Source of the DNA: Sphagnum compactum
Taxonomy: Eukaryota > Bryophyta > Sphagnopsida > Sphagnales
Assembly: GCA_965153455.1 (NCBI GenBank)
Contig: OZ234501.1
Span: forward strand, 3,906,001-3,970,000
DNA: 64,000 bases
Direction: 5' to 3'
Shown here: positions 31,210 through 44,050 of the stretch, in pieces
How positions within the stretch are numbered: the stretch's first letter is position 1
How the letters are laid out: each line of letters starts with the position of its first letter
Position numbers and translations under genes: made by a program
Notes under the pieces: model-generated
Database searches by the model: none
Told to the model about the DNA's origin: nothing
Seen by the model: only the letters and a program-made list of their open reading frames with translations

Positions 31210-34200
31210 CACTATAAGAAATCTTATAATATGTAACCATTCAATTTGCAACTACATGCAATGACATGTAACTATCTATCCTTTGCAACTTTGTTTTATC
31301 ATTTTTACAACTAGTCGCTAGTTTTAAAAAATTATGACTATGGTGCGAATATTAAATTACACATCCTTCCCTATTGACTAAATTATTGGATTTTTCATTA
31401 AAAAATAGGCTCTTATGTTCATTTAGTTGCAAAATTAGTTGCAACTTGGTTACTTATTATGGTGTGTTTATACGTTTAATGTTTTGTGGACTACATTAAA
31501 AGTATATTATATAGATTTTATTCAAGGCATATTAAACATTTATTGAGTTTACTCAACATATTGAAATGTATTATTGTATTGAAGATATATTAAACATATT
31601 TGACTTGTATAAATTCCAGTGATGATGATTTCATCGAAGTTGGTTTAGGTGGGATGGGCTATAGTATTCCAAACTGCAAATTTATTAGACATACACATGT
31701 TTACAGGTAATTTCAAACAAATGTAAATATGTGTTATTTCATTTGAATATGTTGGGATTATTTCAAGATATTAACATGTTTTTTTTTTCTTTGAAATTAA
31801 GCCAGTTTCCAACGAAATTTTTTCCCTTAAACATTTAATTCAAGGATTTAATCCCACTTGCTTAGTTGATTTAATGTTTATCCACCCTAATTGCTTCCAA
31901 ACTTTCAATGAATTAAAAACAAGGGTGGTTGATTAAATTTCCCCTTGGATGATAATTGGGTAGTATTTTGTACAATTTGAATCCTATATATGTATATATA
32001 TGAAAATAACAAAGTTTTCAAATGTAATTTTATTTATTTATTTTTTTCGTCATTTCATCATCACTGGTAGTGCATAGCAACGTGGAGCCCAAGTTGTATT
32101 AAAGATATATTAAACATATTTGATGTGTATTCATGGCATGTTAAGATATTTAATTTGTATTAAGGTATATTAAACATATATTTGCCCATATTATGGGCAT
32201 ATTGGATTGAAAAAAATTCATTTTGATTTTGTATGATTCATTTAAAAATATATCATCTTTATTAAAATGTGATTAAATTATAATGGCAAGGTCATATTAA
32301 TATGATAAAATCATTTTATTCAACAAAAATTAATTGTTGATAAATTATTACTACCAAATAATTTTTACTTAGTATAAAATATGAACTAAATATTTTCCTT
32401 AATCATTTAATTATAATTTAACTAATACCAACTAATAAAGTAATCAATCATTATTTTTAGTTACTTCAAAAAAATTCATTGATTAATTAAATATTAAATC
32501 ATAAATTGATACAATAATTAATCATTCTTCATGATTTATTTTGATTGATAAATATATATGCAATAAAAACTACTTAATTAAAATAACTTAATTTCTATCA
32601 ACAACTCAATAAGTTTATAAATAAATCATCTATTTCTATCAATGAATGATTTGTCAATAATTTATTAACTATTATTCAATATTTAGTTACTATGAAATAA
32701 ATAACTATTCTGAGTAATTAGTTGGATAAAGTAAAATTTCTGAATAATTATTCAAATAATAATTATCTGATTTTTTTTATTTAATTAATTCTGAACTACA
32801 TATTTAGTTCTAAAATATCTCAATAATCTAAATTAACTAATTAATAAGGAATTATGGTTAATAGTTAATGGATACTAATTAGTAAATATTTAGTGAGCCA
32901 AAAAATTAAAAAAATTAAAATCATCACAAATTAAATTATCTAGTTACTATTAGTGACTAATTAAAACTGATTTATTATTTACTTAGTAAATTAATAAAAT
33001 TCAGAATATATTGTTCTTTTCTAATACTTAATTATTTAATCAGTTAATATTTCATAATATAAATTAGTAATTTATTTATTATTATTTATTAAACTATGTG
33101 ACATTTAATATTTATTCATCAAGAATTATGGTTAATAGCTAATAAATACTAATTAGTTAATAGTTAGTTAGTTATAAAATAAAACATAATTAACGATTCA
33201 CAAGTTAAATTATTTAGTTAATGGTTTATTAAAACAGATTTAATATCTACTAATTAAATTAATAAGTTAGAAAGTTAATAATTTACAACTTATATTCAGG
33301 AATTAAAATATATATATAGATATAGTCAATTAAGACCTTTTTTGTTTAATTAATTGATCACTAACATTTTAAAAAGTTTATTCTCAGAGGTGAGAAATAA
33401 TTGTTTTATTAAAGTAATCAAATAAATAAAATTTTATTATTTCATAAATAATTACCAAATAATTAGATACATTAAAAAATTTAATCATTAATTCGTGATT
33501 TGATTGATTAATTAGATATTGAATACTTATTTTTTGAACTAATTTATTATTAGTTTTGAATTATTACTATCAACCAATGGATTAATTATTGGAAACCATG
33601 AAATAATAATGATCAATGTTACTTTTTAAATTATTAAATAATAATATGTAATAGGTAGTTTTGTAAGTGGCTAGGTGGGTAGGTAATTAGTTATTAGCTA
33701 ATGAATTAGTTAGTTGATTAGTTACTTATTTCAAACCTATTTAGTTGTATAATTTACAAAACTAAAAACAAACACAAAGCTTGTAGGAAAATCATTTTTA
33801 GTTGCAATTGAATTTGTGACTAGAATGCAACTAAAAGGTTTAACATGTATGTTTTGTTTTTTAATGTCATCTTACAAAGTATATAAAGAAGGTGCCTTCT
33901 CTTTTGATTTCACATTAAAAAACATGTGTCATTTGGGATGAGCTCAAAAAAATTTAACCCTAAAGGCAAAACATAAAATAAAATAAATATTTACACGATT
34001 ACTTTTTAACTCACCTACATTTCTACTTTCCTACTTATTTTTTAACCTTCCTACTTAGGTAGGTAGGTGGGTAAGTAAGTAGCTTAGGTAAGTAGGTATG
34101 TTTTACACACATAATTTTACTTACCTATTTGCCTATGTAAGTAATTATTTATTTTTATTTTTATTTTTTGCAAATTCAATCAATATGCCACATGGCAACT

Positions 34201-34340
34201 TTTGATTGTGCCACATGTCATAATCTAAATACATCTAAATTTAATAATCATAATGGATAGTTGAGATCAATATCTCAATTAAAATTGAATTTTCATCAAA
34301 AATATTCCAAGTGTCACATGCCAACCGTTGGCCATAAGGT
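31210..34340 (+). mobile_element. CACTA-type element or fragment, copy D
   Basis: The left end CACTATAAGAAAT at 31,210 carries the same subterminal words as copies B and C (atgtaacc, ttgcaactaca). The long interior is extremely AT-rich and matches copy A in blocks (33,340-33,540 against 9,700-9,900). A decayed foldback remnant is at 33,760-33,870, CCTACCTA/TAGGTAGG words are at 34,010-34,110, and 'gccacatggcaact' is at 34,190. No right terminus with a matching target duplication was found, so the element may be truncated. There is no coding ORF. Confidence 0.55.
31616..32067. repeat. 452-bp segment bounded by inverted repeats, inside copy D
   Basis: ccagtgatgatga begins at 31,616 and tcatcatcactgg ends at 32,067, a perfect 13-bp inverted pair with weaker extension. 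The DNA on either side is related ('aagatatattaaacatattt' lies both before and after), suggesting an insertion with local duplication. No ORF is coding and no clear short target duplication is present. Confidence 0.5.
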
Positions 34341-36636
34341 AAGGTCACATAGTTGGCAACAATACCAATTTGGGAACCATGCAAAATCTCAAGTATGTTG
34401 AATTTTGTAATATGTTGAATTAAATCTTCATATGATATTAATGAATTATCTTATTTTAACAAGTTGATATCTTTTTCTAAGCATGTTGGTGATGTACAAT
34501 TCATCAATTGGACAACCTAGTGAACATCATACATGATTAATAGATTTGAATAATGTGAATGTAGCCAAAAAAAAAATTGTATTCAATATTGAAGCATATT
34601 ATGTATTAAAATTTTTCCATCATATGTTCCCTTCCCCAATGGAAATAGGAAGGGGAACAAGGTTACCTTTTTAAATGATATTATTAGACTTGCTAGATTG
34701 TAACAAGTTTTGTTGTATGTTCAATTTTTTTTATTTGTTGTTTATTTGGTTACATGGATCAATTTTCCTACATAAAAATATTGTTTAATATTCTTTGGAC
34801 TAGAAAGTTTAAGGTTGATCAGATTGAAAAGCATTCCATAATGATTACACTTTCATCCTCGGTGCTATCATATGTCCCATATCATGGTAAGTCATAATTG
34901 ATTGAACAATCTCAACCAATAAGACACCTTAGGGGGGTCACTCTTTTTTGTATTAAATGTGAATAAAAACATAATGTCCCATATATATTGGGTGTTGGGT
35001 AAAAATATGTTTCAATTAGTTCTATAATAGAAATACATTTACTTTCAAAATTCAAATATAACTAGTACATGGTATCCGTTAATAATAAGTATTAAAAATA
35101 TAACATATGTACAAAAGACATATAAAAGGTATGAGTTTTTAGTAGGTTCAATTAATAGGATGGAGATGATGTAATTTAGACTAATTTCAAAGTAAAAAAG
35201 GTAGCATTAATAAGCTAATATTTATTTGGTCAAGACAAGGAGTTGACAAAAGCCCAAATGTAACAACTTGGTAGTCCACTTGAATTTGTTTGCAATGCAC
35301 ACCTTGTTTTCTTCTATTTTTTTTCTTTGTATTATTTTTCACATGGAAACAATCCAAATGTTTGTTGTTTGAATGTGGGTGCTAGACATGGTCATGATTA
35401 TCTAAAATGTGATCTAATATTGACATATTTGTTAACGCATGTTTCTATAACTAAATTTGAACATTTTATGCATGATGGTTGTTTAATCACACACAATCAC
35501 CTTACTTCCTTCATCATTCATCGTGCTTTCAACTAAAATTAATAATTCAAATAAATATATGGTGCAAAAATTCAATGCAAACATAATATTTACTTTACTA
35601 TATAAGTAGCTTTATAAATTACTTACTGTATATATGGATATTAAAATTTTCAATAATAATATGGTGTGAAAATTTAAAACTCCCTCACATAATACCACCC
35701 AACCAATACCTTCTTTGATGCAACATACCAACATCATTTTTTCATATTTGTTAAGTTTCCACCTTTGATGGTGATTGATTGAACATGCTAATAAACCTCA
35801 AAAAAATTGTATAGTTGAACTATTTTGGTTTATACTATCTGCATAGGTCAATTAAATTTTGCAAACACCCTTGAGATAAATGCTACTATATTGGCTTTGT
35901 TGTCTTAGTTTCCCACAATGCATCATGTTCAATGTCAAATATTTTGTTTGAGGTGTTGGCCTTGCATATGGTTTGCAAATTGGACGGTGTTGAGCACTAT
36001 GACATGGATGGTGCATGCATAATTTAATTGGTGTTGCAAGATTAGAAAGCTCAAAGATTGAAACAACTAGATTCACCAACTATGCCAATGGTAGAGGATT
36101 AAACAACTGCATTCACCAACCGTGGATTAAAATTTGGCATTCTTAATATCAACTATTAGTCTACATTTGACAAATGCAAATGTTTAGTTTTGTTAAAATT
36201 GCAACACTTGTCTGTAACAACATTTTCTTTTGTTTTCACATTTAATCTTCACACTATTTAACAACCAAAAAGCTAATGTGTTGAAGTTTGTGTCACCACC
36301 TATTTTATCTTGCCTTGCATCTAGTAGCCACCTATACTTAAGCAAAGGAAAAAATACAGCCACTTGACCCTAAAACTCTCGTTGGGTTCTTGCCACTCGA
36401 TTATGAACAAAGACTTTTTCACCTAGTCACTTCATGAGCTAAATAAAAATTGGGTAATGACACGGAATCACTGGTCTAAAAACAAATATGTCAGCTTGGC
36501 ATACCAAAACCCTAAACCCAATAAAAGTACGCGGTAAACCATCCACCTTATTTGGAGAAATTGGAAAATAAAAAACCCTGAATACAACTCCAAAAATTGA
36601 ACTCAAACTCTTGACAAACTACAGATTAAAAAGCCA
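34341..36636. other. No gene seen
   Basis: AT-rich sequence with short ORFs only, none with a motif. 'aaaccctaaaccc' at about 36,507-36,520 is a telo-box-like word near the candidate exons that follow. Confidence 0.4.
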
Positions 36637-36761
36637 TTATATGTCAATGTCCGTCGGTGCATATGGTGTCAATTCAGACCTGAGATCGGTAGGACATGGG
36701 AGAACCACTTTATTGTTCAGTTCTGCGACAGCTTTACATGATTCTACACCAACAGCATAGC
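36637..36761 (-). CDS. Candidate terminal coding exon, unidentified protein
   Basis: On the minus strand, an acceptor-like ctgtttaag precedes 125 nt that read without interruption (phase 2 entry) through YAVGVESCKAVAELNNKV, VLPCPTDLRSELTPYAP and TDIDI, then TAA at 36,637-36,639. The composition (Ala/Val/Leu helix, then a Pro-rich acidic tail) looks like a genuine C-terminus and unlike the AT-rich surroundings. I do not recognise the family. No upstream exon could be joined convincingly, so it may be a captured or duplicated exon fragment, a real last exon with a decayed gene upstream, or chance. Confidence 0.3.
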
Positions 36762-37079
36762 CTTAAACAGAATGGAACGAACTTAAGCTACCCAGATTTG
36801 ACTCAGCTTCATGTATAGCCTTGTTGGCAAGTGAACAAACATGCCAAGATAAACAACAAAGAGATTCGATTGGAAGGGCATCTGAGTCTGGAGGGTGTTT
36901 TAAAGTCTGTACACGGTTCAAAAAGGATTTCCAAAACCCCCTTGGAGCTCACCAGTGTTGTTGCAGAGAAACCAAGCAACGCTCTTATATCAGCACACAA
37001 AACTAAACTCCATTTCTGCCATCTTCTCTCTTCATTCTTGTCGGGAAGCAAAAATAATAAAAATGGAATTATTACAGAA

Positions 37080-37094
37080 TTAGGGTTAGGGTTA
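37080..37094 (+). promoter_or_regulatory. Telo-box next to a candidate first exon
   Basis: ttagggttagggtta at 37,080-37,094, two telomere-type units, lies six bases upstream of an ATG at 37,101. Telo-boxes in plants are common near transcription starts of highly expressed genes. Confidence 0.5.
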
Positions 37095-37100
37095 TATCCA

Positions 37101-37340
37101 ATGACACAAACTCGGGAGTCGGAACAGCAGCAGAGGAGGAGGAGGAGGAGGACGACGACGACGACGACTGGAGTCTTGTACCCTTTGAGTGACGCTGATA
37201 GCCGCGACGCTGCGCCTGGTCGACGTAGCCTTTGTCAGCTCTGTGGTCGGCTGCCCAATCCATGCGCGCCAGAACAAGATTTTTTCAAAGCAGATGCGGT
37301 TCTCAATGAGTTGTTGCAAAAAGTTGGGAATGTTCTGCAT
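37101..37340 (+). CDS. Candidate first coding exon, unidentified protein
   Basis: ATG at 37,101 opens MTQTRESEQQQ, an Arg-then-Thr homopolymer run from a GAGGAGG/ACGACG microsatellite, then LCQLCGRLPNPCAPEQDFF and KADAVLNELLQKVG. The block is the most GC-rich of its neighbourhood and has a telo-box just upstream, as a plant 5' end would. CQLCG might be half of a zinc ribbon. A donor site is not obvious ('cc|gtgggt' near 37,366 is possible) and no downstream exon was recognised. The opposite strand is also open here, so even the strand is uncertain. Confidence 0.28.
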
Positions 37341-37499
37341 CTCTGTCTTCTTTTGTTACTTACCCGTGGGTCGACTCCGGATTTATTTTATAAATTTCTT
37401 TCTGTGCATATTTTTTGGCCAGTTTTCTATCTCCCAAATGTCATGTCTACATAAGCAAAAGGAATATGAGTGCACAAGTTGAGCATTTTTTCTGCTAGA

Positions 37500-37809
37500 G
37501 CCTGCAAGACTTATTCCCCAAAAAAAGTGGGTACTAGTACAGGGGCAGCTTCAGCACATGTTGCTGAATAATTAATTAATTAATTTACTGCTGAAATTTT
37601 CATTCTGCAAAAGGAATATTCTTGAAGATTCTTCCCTTTTTTCCTTTGTCACAAAAAGATTATTCTTTGAGAAAAATATTATGATTAAATTATTGGGTTT
37701 TACTTGCATTCAGACCCTTTCACTCATCACATGTGGACAAGTGTTGTGTGATTGTTTGAATTTATAAAGAGTGGTGGCTGGGTTTCATCTTTTTAAATGT
37801 TTCAGAATT
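37500..37809. other. No gene seen
   Basis: Non-coding AT-rich sequence between the candidate exon and a dispersed repeat. Confidence 0.4.
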
Positions 37810-38080
37810 AGAAAATTGGTTGTTCCAGTTCTTGGAAAAATCAAAAAAGAATCGACAGTTCCAGGTATTTCGAAAACCCTAAAAAACCAATGATTTTCAT
37901 GAAAGAATCAGCACAAAATAAAACCAACGGTCAGTTCTTTGACCTTGTCATATATTTCAGAACCATGGTTACATACAAAACTCACTTCTTTTGAATATTT
38001 TGAGAATCGATGAATAAGTTGATAATTGATGGGTATCTATCTATCTATTACTCATTCTAAGAATCAGCCCAACACTGATG
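37810..38080 (+). repeat. Dispersed repeat, copy 3
   Basis: Clear relative of the repeat at 530-835, in the same orientation: 'ttccagttctt', 'tttcatga', 'agaaccatggtta', 'tattttgagaa', 'attctaagaa' and 'caacactg' occur in the same order. A CTAT microsatellite at about 38,033-38,049 interrupts it. It shows that the copy beside SPAG6 belongs to a multicopy family. Confidence 0.6.
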
Positions 38081-41000
38081 CAATCAAGTCTTCAGACATT
38101 TGAATAAAAAATCCATATCAATGCTTTACTCTCGGGAAGACCTGCTCCCAAGGGGCCTACCTAATTTTTGGGCCTATACCCTCAAGGCTATAGGGGGAGG
38201 CGCTGGGTTGCCAGGCCTTCTTTCCCCTCTACAAAATCTCAGTATCAAGACCTAATATAGAAGTAATCCTTCAGTTACTAACAAATACATAAATTTTGTG
38301 AAGAGATAATGGAAGTCTACAAATAGCCAGCCTTGTTGCAACTCCTCAACATAGGATTGTAAAGGGTTGGATCTTTTGGTGTGTAGTTGTTTCACAAAAG
38401 TGGTGAACCCTTTGAACTTTTCATATCCTCATTCATTATTGGCACAAGAATTCCTTTTTTTTTGGGGTCAAATTCTTACATTGAAAATAGTTTACGTAGT
38501 CGCCCACGAACAAAGGAGGCCCCCAAGTATCCCCCCAAAGCCTGTCTTCTTCATGGACTAGATTGAGCCAGGTTTTTCCTTTTTAAATTTTTGATATAAA
38601 AAATTTGGTGAACTTTTACCCCAGGAAAAGAAAAATTTAGCCAAATTTACACTGGAAAAAAAAGAACTTTCAAAATTTCCCCAACTTTTTTTGTCAAAAA
38701 AACAATAAAATTTTGTTAGAAAAAAATTCACTGATTGAACCTAAAAATAATTAAGACCTAAAGAATGATTAAGGCAAGCTTTACACTTAGGTCCCAGCCC
38801 AAAATATCTGGGGCCCAACTTACCCATTCTTGGGGACTTCTTTCACAAATTTGAACCCATATTGAAACGTACTTTTGTGACCCAGGCAAGAAGTGTAAAC
38901 CCAGTTTCTGGGGCCCAAGAAGGGACCCTCTGGTAGGGTTCTTTGACCCAGGTTTCTGCCTTGGGTGAAAGTTTCCAATGTTCTCTGAATGCATTTTCAA
39001 AACCTGCTTTGGCCACCGACTATAAGAACCTCATCACAACAATGTTTGGTGTAATAGACAATGTTGTCTGGTTGTGCTATTTTTTTCAATCCGGTGAGTG
39101 AGATTATAGTGAACATTTGCCCTGAACAACAAAAGTAAAAACTCAACAGGTTTTAAATATATGTGCAATATCATAAGTCTCTATGACAAGGGCAAGGGGA
39201 ATGACATCGTCTTTTGATACACTCTCCACATACGATCATGTCTTCCTCTGAGTGGCAATTGTTATTACATGCTTTGTCATGAACGATGCATGTTATATAA
39301 TATTCAGGCGAGTTGAATTAGCTATGACAACATCCACCAAGGTTCAAAAACCATTTCTAGTGATAAAAAAATCAATTCATCAAGTGTGAGGAGAGAAAAG
39401 GTGGGGAACCTCATTTTATATATGTGTTCCACTCTCCAAAACAATAATTGTGATTGTATCACAAAGAGTATCATGAGTTGCAATGTGCTCATTCTTGCAC
39501 AAGCATCAAAGTAAGTGAATACCCAGATCATCAATGGTATGTTCACACTAACAACATGAAAGATGTGCAATTGTAGGATGTGACAAGCCAAGGCGGGTTA
39601 ACATTGTAAAGAAATGAATCAAGGACAAATGAAATGCAAGTGTGCTAGGGTGGGCTAATAACCAAGCGTTCGCAATTAAACTTGCACAAGATTGGAAACA
39701 TGTTCTCGTGGTAGCTAAGGGACCATTTCTTAAAAGTGTGGAAAACTCATATTCATGTAGGTAGTCTATCAAAAAAACTTATAAATGACGTTACAACTAT
39801 ACCACAAGACTTTCAAAGGGGGGGGGACCAAAGAATGGACGATGTGGGGTAATAAAGTTCGAGTATCTTATAGTGCCAACCAGAAGGGGAAAATGGTAGT
39901 TTCGACATGTGCCATCGCATTGAGAAGAATAGGGTGATCATTTCACTAAAAATGAATGATAAGTGGGAGTGATTTGTTTGTTGTTGTGTAAGTCAAAGTC
40001 TTAATGTAGTGAAAGGAAATGTTAAACACCCCCAACAAGCTTTGTTTGGAGCATTTGTTGCCAACAACAATTAGCCCTTTGTAGAATTGTGTGGTTTTGT
40101 TGCACTGTTTGATTATATTTTCAAAATTAAAAAAAATTAACACTAATTTAGTGCATAAAATGTTAATGGTAGATATCTTCAAAAAAAATTTGTTGAAAGG
40201 TGTTGGATTCAAAATCAACACATGGCAACAAAACAAAACAAAAAATTGCAAACATGCAAACCAAGTAGAATTATGCTATGTAGTTCTACACAAAATCGTG
40301 CATGGTGTAAAAAAGCATAATTAGATGATGGAGTGACCCATCTTTTAAAATTTGAAAAAATTACTAAGTGATCATAACTCAAGTTCTAAAAATCAAACAT
40401 ATATAATTTGCATGATGATTCATTTGATTAGGTTGCATCATCTTGGATGAATCATCATATTACAATTGACAATTTGAGATTAAATGATTAATACTTGATG
40501 AAGCATAAAATTTTAATTAATGATTTAAGGTTGGATGACTCACAATTGATGAGTCACATGGTGAATCATACGATTAGGACGATAATATACCTTTTGGAAG
40601 AAGTTTTTGAAAAAAATTGTTATCTTCTTTCTACTAAAGTGTATTTGGGGCTTGCAATAGACAACAAGAAATGGGAATACGATGTATAAATATTGGAGTT
40701 GATGAAATCACAATAAACTTGATTTGTGGACTTTGCAAAGGAATTCATGTTTAGGTTGAAATGACAAAGTTGGGATTCTTGTGTTTATTACTTTGTATTA
40801 CTTTGTCACACAAACTTGTGATTCTTTTGTTAATGGGAATTATATTCAATACACATTAGTTTGAAAAAAGGAAACATAAAATTTCAAGGGTACATAACAA
40901 ATTACTTATCCTCAATTCAAGAAACCCATTCATGTGTATAATCTCTCTTTTCTTTCACCACTATCCCATAATTAAAGTAACATCATCAATCTCTCATGTG

Positions 41001-42899
41001 AAGGAAGACAAAAACTATGTTTCAACAATTTTGCCCATGGAATTAACCCGTGAAAGGGGTTTTAAATAGAATGAAAAAATTTATATTTTGGGCTTCCAAT
41101 AAATAGGTACCATAGCCTAGGGTCAATTTCAACATTGACAAAAATGCGCAATTTTTTTTTCAAAAAGTGAATTCGTTTTTTAATTTTGAAATTATAATTT
41201 TCTTCCATAATTTACTATAATATTATGATATGAATAATGAAATTATTCACAATGTAGCTTATGATTTTTATGATGATTTTCACCATAACAACTTCATATT
41301 TTCACAAAATTTCATTTCACTATTTTGAGAATTATTTAATGACGAAATTGACCTTAAGGTAAGGTAGTGTAAGTGTGAATTCATTGAACGCTAATAAGGT
41401 GGAACCACTATGAATCAACATGCCAAGTTTGTTTCTATTTTATTTTCTAGGATGGGAAACGGGATTTGAAGTGTTTTTTGAACAACTAGGGGGATGGTGT
41501 ACCCATTGTTATTTTTTAGGGGACTAAAGAATTTAAAGACTTGTTTGAGGTGATAAGGGAATGATGGCAAATATGTTCAAAACTAGACAACAAGTCACTT
41601 TTAGAACCTAGAGAAATTGTAGTTAACATAAATTTATGACTTTATTATTTTTCTTTTCTTTGATTATAGTAGAATTTTTTATTATGTTTGGTTGTGTTTC
41701 ATTCTTTTGAACATATTGTTCTCACAAGGCTTTTGCAAAAAATGAAGTGAAAGAGAAAATTAAAAATAGTGCTAAACTTTTTTAAATCAACATCATAACT
41801 TGTGTTTTCACATTCCTTCAAGTAGATGTTTTGTCAAATTGGAAACTTTCATGAAGGCAAATGTGTGTCAAGATTTTATGTGCCAAATAGAAGATTTTTT
41901 TGTTGAAAAGTACAAATGAAAATGGGACATAGAATCTTCAATTCTAGCCTTCTTGCTTTATGCAACCTAATCAAAAGATTTAGGTTGAGATGATGTCATT
42001 AAAGCTCCATCATGCATGAAACTTTTAGGAATGAAACTTCTTTTGGTGATGTTTGTTTTAAGTTCTAATTAATGGAAAGTTGCTCAAGTTTGATGCAAGA
42101 TGTGAGCCTAAATTGAAAATAGAGATAAATTACTAGTTTTGAAACTCAAGAGTTTTCCATGGAAACATGTAAGTTGTCACAATTTGTAGGTAACCAGGCA
42201 AGGGATAAAAGCGAGAAAACATTATTTCTTAAAAAAACAACTTTCATGTTGCCAAAAGAAGTTGTATTTTGCTAAGGGTTTTGAAATAATGTTGTAACAA
42301 GTCATTTGTGCTACAAATGGTGAAAGTCTGGAAAAGAATATTCAATTGGATTTGTTTTTTCACTTGTTCAGTCATGGCCACCTCATGGTGTGGAATACAT
42401 GACAATGTATAATTTGTTTGTGCAATCAAGTGTTCATAATAACCCCATGAAACATTGGTTCAATGGGGCAAGTTTTAAAGAAAAGCAAATCATGTGTATG
42501 AGCAAATTCTGAAAACAAGTCAAAATGTTGTGGTTGAAACATATTTTGTCTCCTCTAAGTGTAAATGAAATTTCCTTGAAAACCTTTTCACTAATGTTTA
42601 GACTACTAAGTGGGCTAAAAACTATTTATTCACTTTCGACACGACTAGAGCCCATGGCCCTTATAATTAACACCTAGGTTAGTGCATTCGTCTTCTTGAA
42701 TGAGGCCTCTTAAGGTTGGTTCATACCTATCAATAAGTGCTTTCACCAATAGTTTTGACACTAAAATTAGCCATATTTATTAACAACCATTGGCCAAAAG
42801 GTGGCATCTATGACTGCATCCATGACTAGAAAGTTTAATCATATATGCCTTAGCAATTAAATGATTATGAAATCAATTCAGATTCATTGATTATGCCTT
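38081..42899. other. No gene seen; minor repeats
   Basis: Mostly AT-rich non-coding DNA. An 18-bp string at 38,160-38,177 is the exact inverse of 50,027-50,044. A G-run lies at about 39,819-39,827. Short ORFs at 38,758-39,000, 39,322-39,772 and 39,946-40,324 carry no motif and partly overlap on opposite strands. Nothing could be assigned. Confidence 0.4.
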
Positions 42900-44050
42900 C
42901 TACTTGTAGTGATCATGATTATAATTGTTTATGCCATGATAGTAATCATTTATGCCATTCCATACCATTTTCATGCCTATAATCATGACAAATGATCATG
43001 ATCTTGAAGATTATACAATCATGATCATCAAATTTTTAAATATTAAATCAAATAGTTATTATTTCTTAACAAATGAAATGTACACACTTATACATTGCAA
43101 TTAAGACATGTGTGACATCTAAACATAAATTACCTAAGATAAAATAAATCACATGGCACCTAAACATAACCCCTATGATAGGATAGGATACGTCACATGG
43201 CACTTAGAAATAAGCCATATAGGCTAGGTTAAGCCATATGGCACCTATACTTAAATTGCCTACATTAGGTTAAGCCATGTGGCACCTAGCTAAAAAAATC
43301 GTATCTCATTTTGAATTTAGCCTTTAAGGTTGAACCTTTCTTATTGACTCATCCCAAATGGTACTTCTTTTTAATATTTTTAATTTTTTTTGGATGCTCA
43401 TAGTGCACTCATTATATTTTTCACAAGTTTAAATGGATGACAAATAATATGGGATAAACTTTTGGGAAGGGAAAACATTCCTATATCCTTTATAACATAA
43501 TATTTGGACAATTAAATAGGTACATTAACTAGGTAGGTAGGTAGATAGGTAGGTATGTACGGAGGTATGTGCACTAATTAGGTAAATAAATAAATAAGTA
43601 ATTAAGGAGGTAGGTACATTAATTAGGTCAATGTAGGAGTTAATTACAATAATTAATACCTATTTAACTTAACAATGTAGGTAACCTACCTTAACTACAT
43701 ACTTAAACTACCTATAAGCTACCTTGACCATTTGCATACCATACCTAAGTTACTTAAACTATGTAGGTAGGTAATTTATATTAGCTTAGGTATGTAGGTA
43801 GCCTACTTAGCCTACATGCCTAGGCTACTTAGACCACCTACATACCATACTTAGGTTATTTAAGTTAAGTAGGTAGGTATTTAGCCTAGGTATATAGGTA
43901 GATTAACCTAGGTATGTAAGAGGTTAAAGTAACCAAGATATAGGTAAATTATTTTAGCTGCCTACTTAGCTAAACATATCTTAACCTAGCCTAGATATCT
44001 ACTATGGTAGGTATTATAACCTATGTTAGTTACTTGCACATGTGGTGTGA
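42900..44050. repeat. CACTA-family-derived repeat, copy E
   Basis: Contains the family hallmarks: 'ttctacttgtagtg' ending at 42,911 (inverse of CACTACAAGTAGAA, a possible terminus), repeated 'catggcacct' words at 43,150-43,290, 'atgggataaactttt' at 43,449 (the foldback core), and long GGTAGGTA/CCTACATA alternations at 43,520-44,000. No coding ORF. The borders are not certain. Confidence 0.5.

Noticed and set aside
36831-37454. 207-codon plus-strand ORF as one gene
   Set aside because: It spans a telo-box and a GAGG/ACG microsatellite (Arg and Thr runs), has no domain over its first 90 codons and ends in a Leu-rich non-coding tail. Only the part from 37,101 has possible exon character.
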